DNA from: Physcia stellaris
Taxonomy: Eukaryota; Ascomycota; Lecanoromycetes; Caliciales; Physciaceae
Length of the DNA stretch: 64,000 nucleotides
Assembly: GCA_018902385.1 (NCBI GenBank)
Contig: JABSSW010000005.1
Coordinates: 806,001 to 870,000, forward strand
Direction of reading: 5' to 3'
Made by a program: the position numbers and the translations under genes. This document shows, one piece after another, positions 35,095 to 46,868 of this stretch. A model generated the notes under the pieces. It saw only the letters and a list, made by a program, of their open reading frames with translations. It was not told the DNA's origin and ran no database searches. The first letter of the stretch is position 1. Every line of letters begins with the position of its first letter.

Positions 35095-35338
35095 CAAATT
35101 GTATTGTCATTTTCTTTTTCTCGTATTTATCGAACGAATAACGAAATCGCAAAATGTAAAAAATAAATGAATTTTCGTGTTAAATCAAGACGAAATCACA
35201 ACAGAAATAAATTTCTATTCATTAATGAAACAATAAAACAAAATATACAACAATTTTTAAAATTTTTTCAAATCGATCAACGATTAATACAAAAAAAACG
35301 AACGAACAAAACAACAAACAAACAACATGTTTCAATTT

Positions 35339-35658
35339 TGTAAAATTCGTATTAAAAATAGTATAATTTAATGAATTATTAACATCAAAAATGTATAACT
35401 TGAAATGTAATATATTGATTTATTAATCGTTACAAAACAAATTACGTTTTGCAATTGTTTTTTATTCACATTTTATTTATTCAATCGTACGAATTCGATC
35501 GATTTCGATTGATAATGTGAATTTGTTAAATTTATCGTTGATCGAGTTGTGAAATGATTAAAATTGATTTTTTTCGAAATTATTCGAATTTCGATAATCG
35601 AATTGTTTGACGAAATGCGAATCGCATTTTCGAAAATTTTGAATTTTTATTTTTTACA
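35339..35658 (-). repeat. E3 LTR (3' LTR in element sense)
   Basis: 320 bp, with terminal inverted tgtaaaa/ttttaca-type ends. Matches 41648-41967 at all but 14 positions with no gap. Confidence 0.93.
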
Positions 35659-36759
35659 TACGTTTTTTTTAAACATCGAAATTTTATGAAATCAACATGT
35701 TAACAGAAATTTTGACGTATTTTGTTTGTTTTGACGTGTTTTGTTTGTTTTGATTTTGCATTGATTTGAAAAATCATTATAATCGTAATTTTCGCATTTC
35801 GAAAAATTTTTGTTTCAATTCAATAATCAGTTTGCGTTAAAAATTTGAAAGAATATTTTTTTGAATAATTCAAAAAAAAACATAATTTGATGAATTAATT
35901 GTTTGTTGTTTTCATAATCGAATATTTGATTTCGTATCATTCACAATTTTCGATATGATAATTGACAATTGATTTGTTGACAAAAAATTTTGAATTCGAA
36001 CATTTTTTCATTTTTTCATTTTTTTATTTCGAATATCAACATCGATATTATGAAAAAATATGTAACGCGATAAACGTTCATTAATCGCGATCGCATTGAT
36101 ATTCAAATTTCGAAATTTTTTTTATTTCATTTCACATTTTTATTCAATAATTTATCGTTCGATCAAATCGAACAACAATTTTTGAAAATGTTTTTGACAC
36201 AATTCAATTTTTCATGCGTCGTAAATTTTAAACAATAAATAACACACAAAATTTTTGAAAACGAAAATGTGTTAATATGTAATAAATATTTCAATTCATT
36301 TTTTTCGTGATTTTCGATGATTTGTTTTTTTATTGACATCAAATTTTTTTGAATTTTCGTTGTGAAATTGTCGCAAAGTTTTTCGAAAATGCTTGACAAA
36401 CGATGCAAATTTTCAAATCGCGTTTTCATAATTTTTTCATTTTATCAAATAATAAAAATCGAATTCGTTGTAAAGTTTGTTTGAAATTTCATTTGTTTTG
36501 AAAATTTTGTTGTTTTTAATGATTTCGATTTCATAAAATTTTTTCGTGATTTTCATTTTCATGTTTTCGTCGAATTCAATATTTTCAATTTGATACGAAA
36601 ATTCAAAAAAATGTGACGTATGTTTTTTTTTTTTTTAACATTGAATTTTTTTAAAAAAAAAACGTGAAAAACGTCGTGAATGCGTCAACGTTTGAATAAA
36701 TTTAAACGATAAATTTGATTTTTTATAATTTTTAAAATTTGAAATGATTCGAAAAATTT

Positions 36760-37369
36760 TCATTTCAATTTTTTGTTTCGTTTAATTTTGATGTTTTTAT
36801 CGTTCAAATTCACGTAATTTTCGACGTTGTATGACATTGATTTCGTGCGTTCGTTTTTGTACATCGTTTGTTGTTGTTGTGTCACGAATAAATTGTTTTT
36901 CAATATTCGAAATAATTCAATTAAATGTTCAACGTGTTTTTGCGAATTTGAATTTAGTTTTTTTGTTTCATGTTTTTTCGAAAAACATGCGAAACGAATA
37001 TTCAAACATGATTTCGAACGAAAAAATGTTTGTGAATGCGTGTTTGTTGTTGTTGTAAGCGAATTCGATCATGAACAACAATTTTATTCAATCATTTTGT
37101 TCGAAATTGACGAAAACGCGAAAAAATTGTTTCATAACGTTGTTCATTCGCTCGATTTGTTCATCGATTTGAAAATAAAAAACGATTAACAATTTACGTT
37201 TGATTTTCAAAACGTAACACAACGTATTGTTATATTTGAAAATGAAAATGAAATTTTTATCGATAACGATTGACGAAAAAAAATCGTAAAATCGAATGAT
37301 TTCGCGAAATAAAATTTCGATCAAATTTTTTGCGAAAATCGTTTTAATCATTGATATATAATGAATCAT
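36760..37369 (-). pseudogene. E3 integrase remnant
   Basis: Minus frame 37369-37088 contains FQIDEQIERMNNVMKQFFRVFVNFEQND, the mutated form of the integrase region around the third acidic residue (HPQTDGQTERMN). 37005-36760 continues with KHVEHLIELFRILKNNLF and MSYNVENYVNLN, the usual integrase C-terminal segment (original VGDYVWL). Confidence 0.8.
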
Positions 37370-38637
37370 TTTCGTTAAACGATTTACAATTATTAAAATC
37401 GAATCGTAAATCGTTTCATTTCACGTTTTATTTGAAAAAAGTTTTGTCACGAAATTCATAAAAAAATCAATTCATTTAAATTCAAAAATCGAAAAAAAAA
37501 AAATTCGTCGTATGATTTGTGTCGTGCAATTTTGTTTTGTTTACAAACGACGCATGTTTCATAATGTTTTTTGATTTGTTGTCGCATTTCAAAAATTTCG
37601 ATAAAATTTTAATTCGATCAATAATATTTTCGACGTATCAATTTTAACGTTCGTTCGATGTCGAAATGATCAAAAAACGAATTATCGTGATTGACACGAA
37701 TAACGTTTTTACGCAAATTTTTTAAAATGTAAACGACGTCGTCGTAATACAAAAATTCATTTTTGTGTTATCAATGATTTGTTTTTGTTTTCGAAATAAT
37801 TAATTTTCGACATATTTCAAAAACGAATTGATTTTTATCAATTAAAGTTCGAACGAAATTCAACAATGAAAATGTTGATTCGTCGTTATATGTCGTTTTT
37901 TCTCGTAAAACAATTTGTATTCGAATTTTATGCATTGCGTATTCAAATACAATCGTTGATTTTAACACAAAAATTTTTCATTTTATGAATGTCACGTTTG
38001 ATTTCTGTTCAATCGAATGTTTCGAATTTTTTGAGTTTTTTGAATCGAATGTTTTCGAAACAACGTTGATTGAAATTCGATTTCGTTTTGAATTTTTTGA
38101 ATCAAATGTTTTTGACACAACGTTGATTAATTCGATATTTTTTGAATCATTTAAATGCGATCGACGTTTTATGTTATGCATCGTATTCATGAATCGTTTC
38201 ATGACATGCATCGCATTCATGATTTTGATCGCATTTATTTACATTTTTTCGAAACGTTTCGAATTTGCGATCAATGATTTTTGCAATTGTTTCAAAATTT
38301 GACGATTGTTTTCGACGTTTTTTTCAATAATCATCATGTGATCAAATCGTTTTGAAAATTCGTCAACAAAATTTTTGTTATCGAAACGATAATCGATTAA
38401 AAAATTATATCGATTCAATTTTTGAATTCATCGAATTTGACGTGACGACAATTTAATTGTGATCATAAATTGTTTCAAATTGCGATAATCAATAAAAACA
38501 AAAATTTGTTTTTTTGCGTTTTCGAAATAGTGTTTTCATTGTTTGAACGAAATCACAATAATTAACAATTTTTTGTCATGAATTTCGTAATTGCATTCGA
38601 TCGAAATCATTTTGCGTAAAAAATACGCAACAAAATG

Positions 38638-39557
38638 TCAATGATTTTCGTTGTTTTGTTGACATAAAATGATTTCGATAATTTTGTCGAATGCGTTAAT
38701 TTCGATTCGAATAACACGTTCGAAATCGAAATGACGTAAAATTGATGTTTCGATAAATGTTTTGCGAAATCGTTTGAAAATTTTCAACGTTTCATTGATC
38801 AAAAAAATGTGAATATTCGAAAATTTGTTACGATTTCGATTTTGATTTCGTTTGCGTTTACGAATATTTTTTCGTAATTTTTGCGATTTTTTTAGCATAA
38901 CGATCAGAAATTCAACAATTTTATTGAAATGTTTAATAAATCGTCGATAAAAATTAACAATGTCGAAAAATTGCATAATGTCGAAAACGTTGCGAAATAC
39001 AAATCATTGTTGAATAATTTCGATTTTTTTGTTTTGCATTCGTATTTTTTGAATGAAACAACGAATTCAAAAAATTTATTTCGTCAACGAATCATTTGCA
39101 TTTTCAAAAACAATATATAATTTTTTTTTTTAAAACGATCAAAAATTCATTTGACATCGTCGACATGAATTTCGACGTTTATCGAATAAATTATTATATC
39201 GTTCAAATATATTATGACGTTAATATCGAAACGAATCGTTAAAATTCGATTGATAAAATTTTGAAACGTCGTCGAAACGTTAATGAAATCGAAAAAAAAT
39301 ACGTTATATTCGAAATGATCATATCGAATACGAAAAATTGTTTTTCATTCGTTTTTATGTTTGATACGCAATCGATGATAAACAACAATCAAATCGATGT
39401 TAATATATTTGACGATTTTGTTGAATTTATTTAGATTTTCATCGATTAACGATAAAAAATACTTATTTTTTATCGTGAAAACATTAAAATTTTTGTAATT
39501 CACACATAGACGTAAATTATCGTTTTTTTTTGACGAACAAAATGAACGTTTTTGCAA
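38638..39557 (-). pseudogene. E3 reverse transcriptase and RNase H remnant
   Basis: 39557-39345 reads LRLCVNYKNFNVFTIKNKYFLSLIDENLNKF, the RT fingers/palm start. 38976-38638 reads FDIVNFYRRFIKHFNKIVEFL and LRHFDFERVIRIEINAFDKIIEIILCQ, the RT connection and start of RNase H, where the catalytic-type ETDAS has become EINAF. Stops lie between the frames. Confidence 0.85.
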
Positions 39558-39587
39558 AAAATTGTGAAAATCGAATGAAATCGTTAA

Positions 39588-41100
39588 TTAAATGTTTTTC
39601 GATGTAAACACGTAATATTCGAAATTCATTTTCAAATAAAAAATAAATTGATTCATGCGACGATTTTTTTTTTTTTTTAAATCAATAACATGATCGTTTG
39701 AATCATGATTCGATAATTCGTAAATTTTATTTTCGTTATCGAATTTTTCATACGTTTTCAAAATATCGAAAAGCGTGATTTTGATATCGAATTTTTTTTT
39801 CATTTCAATCAAAACAAATTTTATTTGAATTCGTTTTGAAACGTGCATTTCATGCATGTCGAATTGTTTGTCAATATACATTCGTACGAACATGAAATAC
39901 GTTTCAATTTCGTTATCGATGACGTTTATGATCAATTGTTTTAATTCGATGTTTTCGATACGATTCGTCGTGAAAATGAAATGTTTTTTTTTGCAACGTC
40001 AAATTTTGATATTGTCGTCGTTTCAATTCATTTTGAATTTCGAAAATTGTATTCAAAACATGTTTAGCGTTAAATTTCAATTCAGATTCACGATCAAAAA
40101 CGATTTCTCGAAAAAACGATTGATTTTTTTGACGTTTGACATTTCGAATTGTACGAAATAAACGTCATATGTTTTCAAACGATAATTGTCAATTGTTATT
40201 ATATCACAATTTAAAGTTTCGAAACGACGAAAATCGAATTTTTTCGTATAAACATGATTTATCAAATTAATTTTCGCTTTTGTATCGAATATTGTTTTCG
40301 ATTCGTTTCAAATTTGATTTTTGTTCTGTATGTTAATTTTGATTTTAACGCATTTACGAATCACAAATTTTTTAAATTTTTGCGTCGTTTTTTTGTTAAC
40401 ATGATTTTTGTTCATGTTTGAAAAAAACGACGTATCGAAATCAAAATTCGAAAATTTTTTTTTTTTAACGATTTGAACGAAAATCATCAAATCGATTAAT
40501 TTTTTGATTGTTCAAAAATCTGATCAACGAAAATGATTTTGTTTTTTTTGTTTGTGCAAATTTCGATTTGATGATTTGATTTGTCACAATTTATACAATA
40601 ATTTTTGTTTTGAATTTTTTGAATTCGTTAACGAATCAACGATACATTCGAATATTTTTCGACTTGATTGATTCGTGATTCGAATTGATTTTGTTAATAT
40701 TTTTTATTTTTTTATTTTTAGATTTCGCAATTTTGAATTTCTCGTTTTCGTTTTCAAAATTGTCAATATCGAACGAAATTTTACGCTTTTTGAAGTTTTT
40801 GAGTTTTTTTTTCAAAATTTGAACGTTTTTCATACGTTTGAATCGTTTAAACAATTTCGTTTTTGTGAAAATTTTTTTTTTTTTAAAAAACATGCAACGA
40901 AATTTCAAACATAATTTGTTACGAAAATCGTTGAATTTCATTGTTTTCGTGAATTTGAATTCGAATTTCAATTCAACAAATATATTTATTCGTTCGACAT
41001 TGTAATTTTTAATCGATTGATTGTGATTTTGTTTGTGTTTGCGATATTTTTTCAAAAAATTTTGTTGCAACGTGATTGTTCGTTCGATGTCGTTTTTCAA
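39588..41100 (-). pseudogene. E3 gag and protease remnant
   Basis: 41100-40636 is a Lys-rich gag-like frame (NYNVERINIFVELKFEFKFTKTMKFNDFRNKL). 40265-40077 matches the post-active-site part of protease (YRLKTYDVYFVQFEMSN) also seen in E6. 39935-39588 is the linker before RT (SNDHVIDLKKKKNRRMNQF). No zinc knuckle was found in open frame. Confidence 0.65.
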
Positions 41101-41647
41101 AAAGATTTTGAATTCGATTCAAATGTATTGTTTGTTTGAATGAAAATCGATTTTTGCGTTTCAAAATTTGTTCGCATTGTTATTTGATTTAAAATAAATA
41201 TCAACATATGCGATTTTGATTAAATTCGAAAATTGAATTATATGATTCACGTTGTTTTGCGTGAATTGATTTTTCATTTGTTTGCAATATTTTTTTCATT
41301 TTTTGTAATTTTCTTTTTCATATTGATTCGATGTCGTTTCGATGATTTTCATGACGAAAATTTTTTAAACAAAATCAAAAACAAAAATAAATGAAATAAA
41401 AACAAATGAAATAATGATTGCAAATTTCGAACGTTCGACAATTCGAATTTTGAATTTGATTTTTTTTTTGTGATTTTTTTCGATTTGTTGTTTGTAATAA
41501 ATTAATCAAAAAAATAAATCAACATTTTCGACAAATTCAAAAAACAAATCATTATCAAAATTCGACATGATGTATGTGAAACAACAAAATTGTGTTTTGT
41601 TAAATATATACGAATGACATCATTCTGAAATATGATAACGATTAGAA

Positions 41648-41967
41648 TGTAAAATTCGTATTAGAAATAATATAATTTAATGAATTATTGACATCAGAAA
41701 TGTATAATTTGAAATGTAATATATTGATTTATTAATCGTTACAAAACAAATTACGTTTTGCAATTGTTTTTTATTCATATTTTATTTATTCAATCGTACG
41801 AATTCGATCGATTTCGACTGACAATGTGAACTTGTTGAATTTATCGTTGATCGAGTTGTAAAATGATTGAAATTGATTTTTTTCGAAATCATTCGAATTT
41901 CGATAATCGAATTGTTTGACGAAATGCGAATCGCATTTTCGAAAATTCTGAATTTTTATTTTTTACA
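41648..41967 (-). repeat. E3 LTR (5' LTR in element sense)
   Basis: 320 bp, pair of 35339-35658. Flanked on its right by aactt. Confidence 0.93.
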
Positions 41968-42633
41968 AACTTTTTCAAAGTAATGATTTTTTCGAAAAGA
42001 AATCAATACTTTTTCAAAACAAAATGAAAAGAAACGAAACGTCAATAACGCATTTTCATGAATATTTCATTGTTTTCAATTCTGAAAACATTTGACACGA
42101 CTCAATCGATAAATCGATAAATGACAAAACGTTTTTGACAATGTTTGCAAACAAAAAATGAACATGAAAATGTCGAAAAAAATGAACGCATCGAAACAAA
42201 TCGAAAAAAATAAAATAAATGAAATCGATCGTGAAAAAATCGAAAATTGACGCGAAAAGTTTTCGCGAACATGTGTTGATTCAAATGTTTCGAATTTGAT
42301 TAATTTGAAAACAAATGTGATTATTGCATGAAAATATAACGTAATGCAATTTTGTATGAAATCATATTTGTTTGCGAAATTGCATTTGTCAAAATCGCGC
42401 GAAAAAAATGAACGCATATGATGTCGTTGCAAATCAAATGAATTCGATTTTTTAACGAATATGCGAAACAAATCGTTCACGATCAAATAAAATTTCGATA
42501 ATGTAAAAATTCGAAACGAAATAAACAAACAAACAATGTTTACATTTTTCGAAAATTTGCACATCGATTTGAATGTCGCAATCGAAAAACGAAAAAGTTT
42601 CGACGCAACGATTGATCGTGAAACAATTTTTGT

Positions 42634-43032
42634 TCAAAATATCGATTTTCTTGATGTTGCAATCGACAAGAATTTTAATGAAAATTTCGAAAAAATAAAA
42701 ATAATTGATGATTCGACTACTAATTTCGATGACGTAAAAAGTGAAAAAATTATCGATCGAGATGACGAAAAAAATGACGAAACAGAAAAAATAAATTTCG
42801 ATTTTGAAATTTGCGAAAAGAATGAAACAATTGATTTCGAATTGATTTGAACAAATTTCGATTTCTTTGCATAACGAATACGAATATATTCGTGAAATTT
42901 GATGTTGTTATCGAATTTGATCGTTTTGCAACGTTTGCACGTATATTTTTCAATTCGTTTCTTGATCAAACGAGTTTTTTTTTTTTTTGTCAATTGTTTC
43001 ATTTTTTTTTTGAGTTTGTTTTTGATTTTCAA
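42634..43032 (-). pseudogene. E2 frame with a C2H2-like motif
   Basis: A 132-codon minus frame in the E2 segment between E3 and E4. It reads KYTCKRCKTIKFDNNIKFHEYIRIRYAKK, which looks like a single C2H2-type finger with the final His changed to Tyr (CAY to TAY). The remainder is Ser/Phe/Ile-rich, probably former Pro/Ser-rich sequence. A plus frame on the other strand (42536-42850) is acidic and may be a shadow. It may be the only protein E2 encoded. Confidence 0.35.
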
Positions 43033-43448
43033 TTCATGTTTTCGTAAATGATAATTTTCTTGTGTTTTTTTCGTTTGAATGAATCAATTGCATCGCAAAG
43101 TTTTGACATTTTTAATAAAATGCATGTTGTAAAGCGTTTTCAGATTTTGCGTCATGAAATGATTTTCAAATACGTGATCGCAAAAAACAAACGAAAAAAA
43201 TAAAAAATCAAATGCGAAAATGAATGCGAACGCGAATTTGATCGCAAAAATAAAAATAATCATTTTGATTGAATGATATGTAAACGAATTCGCGAAATGA
43301 ATTCGAAAATAAATAAATGACAAATTCGTAAAAAATTCGAAAAAAATTCGTAAATAGACGAATTCGTAAAAAATTCGTAAAAAATAAATAAATAAATGTT
43401 ATCGACGTAATTGAAAATACTGAATGTATTAATCGTTTATATCAAGAT

Positions 43449-43840
43449 TGTAAAAACTTAAACGCGCTGACGTAAAGCAAATTTCAATAATGTATTAGCT
43501 CTACGATAGCGCATCGAGCTATTGAAAAACGTAAAACTTAATAAATTTCAATTACTAACTATCAACATCGTATGAATACTGTAAATGTAAAACTAATCGT
43601 TGAAATTCAACGAGAAAAAAAGTGAACAATCTATTTATACTCGTATCTGACGTAATAGCTATGACGTTTTGATTAACGTCATGATTATAACATCAATTCA
43701 TGACGTTTCTATTAGACGTGCGCTTATAATTATGTTACATCTGAATTACATTCATTATTAATGTCAAGCATTTGCGTTACGCAAACGCGTATTCAGAATT
43801 AGCGCATGAATTAACTGTTCGATAACGCGAACGTATTACA
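43449..43840 (-). repeat. E4 LTR (3' LTR in element sense)
   Basis: 392 bp with TG...CA ends. Retains many CpT and ApG dinucleotides absent from older elements. TSD aagat on its left. Confidence 0.95.
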
Positions 43841-44569
43841 ATTGTCCTTTTCTCTCAATGCGTTGATTTTCAGTGCATAAAAACAATATCAATGCAATAA
43901 ATAAAAACAACATGTAAATGTCTTGACTGTAAAGTTTCAAAAAATTCATTGAAATTCATATCAAAAAATTTCCAAAATTTCGAAAACAAACGAAAGAAAA
44001 AAAACTTTCAAAAAATATCATGTGCGATATCACATTGCGCTCATGTATCGCTTGCTCAAGAGCTCGTTAAAAATCTTTCAAATCTTTGTTCAAAAAAAAA
44101 AAATCTTCAATGTAATTGCGCAATCGTAAAGCATGCTTTCAATGCAAATCTTGAATGACAATATTTCAAAATCGAAAATCGAGATGTCAACATCAAGATT
44201 TGAATGACGAAATTCAAGTTCAATTTCATCGAAACGTCGACGCGAATTTCTTTGTTGATAAACATGAAATTTCGCCGATTGCGAAAACAACGTGTCGATA
44301 ATTTCACGATGTTGTTTATCAACAAACTTTTTGTTCGCATTTTTTTTTCTTTTCATACTTCTTTTATCACAACTTTTTTCGCGTAAAATATTTTTCAACG
44401 TTTGCGCAACGTTTGTTTATGTATATAATCATCAATACGACAATTTATTTACTTTCAAACTATGATCGATTTTCAAGAAAATCGACGTAAATATTTTGAA
44501 ACGCACGCGTCACGAACGCAAACAACAACAACAAATTAACATGTCATAATTTGCGAAAATTTCGCATGT

Positions 44570-44995
44570 ATGACGTGTTTTGATCGTCATGCGTGCGTTC
44601 GCGATGCTTTGAAAACTTGCGAAAAATGTCGTTTTCAACATCACGATTCAAATTTTTGTCATTCGATATGTATTTGTTTGCGCAAGCGATGCGACGACGT
44701 TAACAAATTACAATTTTCAAAACGATTTCGAAAACAAATGAAAAAAATCGTGCGCGAATTCGCAAAAATCGAACGTCGCGATCAATTCATTTTCGTTCGC
44801 ATCGAAAAACGAAAAAAAAATGCGATTGTTGATTTGAAACAATGACGTCGCAATCATGAATACATTTCGATTATCGCAAATCGCGCACAATTAACGATCA
44901 ATCGTGTCACGATTTTGACGAATCAATTTGACGAACGATTGACGAAAACGAAAAAACAAATTTTTGATTTGCAAAATGAAATTGAAAAAAAAAAA
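44570..44995 (+). pseudogene. Antisense cysteine-rich frame in E4
   Basis: Plus-strand frame between the integrase end and the 3' LTR, opposite to E4's own genes. The first part (44570-44845) reads CFDRHACVRDALKTCEKCRFQHHDSNFCHSICICLRKRC-like sequence with nine cysteines in the first 45 residues, then a basic helix (KQMKKIVREFAKIERRDQF). After a single TGA it continues about 50 codons as a coiled coil (LTNQFDERLTKTKKQIFDLQNEIEKK), consistent with Trp to TGA. Cysteine-rich antisense frames at this place would fit an accessory element gene. The minus-strand frames here are Phe-rich shadows. Confidence 0.45.
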
Positions 44996-45730
44996 CGAAA
45001 AAAATGAAATTGAAATGAAAAAAATTGAAAAAAAAAAAAAAAAAATTGATGAATTTTTTGATAAAAAAAATGCGCAATTGACGATAAACAAACGAAACAT
45101 TTTTTATTTTCATTTTTGCATTGATTGAATACAAAATTTTCGTTCAAAAAATGATAATTCAAAATTAAAAATTTCGAATTTTTTTTTTTGCGATTTCGAT
45201 CGACGAAATGAATTTCGATGAAACGAATTTTTCGAACATTTCGAATTTTTCGAATTCGTTGAATTTCGACTCGTTCGTTTCGAACGATTTTGATTTCGAT
45301 TCAAAATGAATATGCAATAAATAAACGATTTTTTTTTTGTTCATAAATTTTTTTGTTTGACGTTTGACGTTTGTTTATTTTTTTGTTCGTGATCATATGT
45401 TGATGTTGAACGATTTCATCGTCTTTATCGTTTTAAACGATAAAACGAAAAAATCAAATCATTGTTGACATTGAAACAAAATAAATAATTTTGAATTACA
45501 TGACGTCGTTTGCGTTTGCGCGACGCACGTTCATTGTATTTTTTCATCAAATTTGAAACATTTTTGAATTCATTTTCATGTAATCATTGATTATATTTCG
45601 AATTTCAATCAAATCATTTGATTTTGTATCAAATATTTTTTTGTCATTCATTTTATTCAAAATTTTTTCAATTTTTCATTGTTTTTCATCATCAATGAAT
45701 TTTGAAATTTGCATAAATTGTTTCGCATAT

Positions 45731-46571
45731 TTATCGTTTTTTTTTATAATGATAATTTTTCAATAACGAAAAATGAAAAATATTATGAATGCGATAAATA
45801 TTGAATAAAATTAAACGATACGTTTGCGCATCGATTTTGATTTTCACACGACAAAATTCAACAAATTTGTGCGACATTTTTTTGTTAAAACGTCGTTGTT
45901 TAAAATTTTTGATATTGAACATTATTAAATCATTCACATTGAATTTTTTGATTCATGATTTTGATTGTAATATTTCGTTTGCGTTGCGACAACGAATTCA
46001 AGACGTTTTATTAACGTTTTTTTTATTTCATGCAAATGTTTTATTTTATTTTTTGCAATGAGTATTTTTTCTTTTTTGAGATCGTTCTCGATCACATAAT
46101 GAATTTCTGAATGATAATCATACATTAAATAAAAAGACGAAACATTTGTAAAGAAGTGAATAACATTATTATAAACAAATTCAATCATTGAAAACATATT
46201 TGTTCATTTCGCTTGTTTCGCGTCGACGAATGTACGCAAATACGTTTCAAGAATTTGATTTTGACGTTCGATTAAATCATTCGTTTGAAAATGAAAAACA
46301 ATGCTTAGTCGTCGTTTAATGCGTGCGTGATAACACATCGAAAATCAAAAAACATTCGTGAAAACAAAATTTTGTCATTCATTATATCATTCGAAACGTC
46401 AAATCGTAAAACAATTTTTTCATAGAAGATTTTCGTCAGCGCAACGGCATCGATTTTGATCGTAATCGAAATGTATTTGATCATTTTGATGCATCGATTT
46501 ACTATCATTAAAATCGAGTCATAAACGACATCGCGACGCTTGCTAAAAAGCAAGTCGATGATAAAATTCAT
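45731..46571 (-). pseudogene. E4 integrase remnant
   Basis: 46571-46305 starts MNFIIDLLFSKRRDVVYDSILMIVNRCIKM (integrase core; original DFI.DLP..., V.VDR). 46197-45934 reads MFSMIEFVYNNVIHFFTNVSSFYLMYDYHSE (original AEFAYN...SPF...YG.HP). 45937-45731 is the C-terminal end with FKQRRFNKKMSHKFVEF and YRIHNIFHFSLLKNYH (original F..SLL). Confidence 0.88.
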
Positions 46572-46868
46572 GATGATTTTCTTTCAGAAAATATTCGAAA
46601 CAAATAAAGATTTGAGTTTCTCATAAGACTTATGTCGATGAACTTTGATACGTTGACATATGTCGCAAGTCTTGACATATGAACGAACTTGTTTCGCGCA
46701 AACGAATCAATAAAATTTTCGTTGAATCAAATTCACAGTTTTATCAACATCAAAATGCTTTGTCAATGAATCATCGTGATTTTTGTTTATGAACTTTTTT
46801 TTTATTGTTGCATTTTCAAATACATAAAAGCGATCTTTGAATTTAAGAAAATTTTCGAAATTCATTTT

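Larger units (their letters stand above)
35339..41967 (-). mobile_element. E3: full-length Ty3/Gypsy retrotransposon, minus orientation
   Basis: Two 320-bp LTRs (35339-35658 and 41648-41967), both tgtaaaattcg...ttttttaca, are flanked by aattt (35334-35338) and aactt (41968-41972). These match as a TSD apart from one CpT/TpT change. The element is 6,629 bp. On the minus strand, gag, protease, RT, RNase H and integrase remnants follow in order from right to left. It is inserted in E2. The LTRs differ at 14 sites, all transitions: 7 in CpT/ApG context and 7 in CpA/TpG context. Confidence 0.93.

Noticed and set aside
44891-45162. Phe-rich minus frames as membrane proteins
   Set aside because: They are antisense shadows of A-rich codons in the plus-strand coiled-coil sequence and low-complexity A runs.
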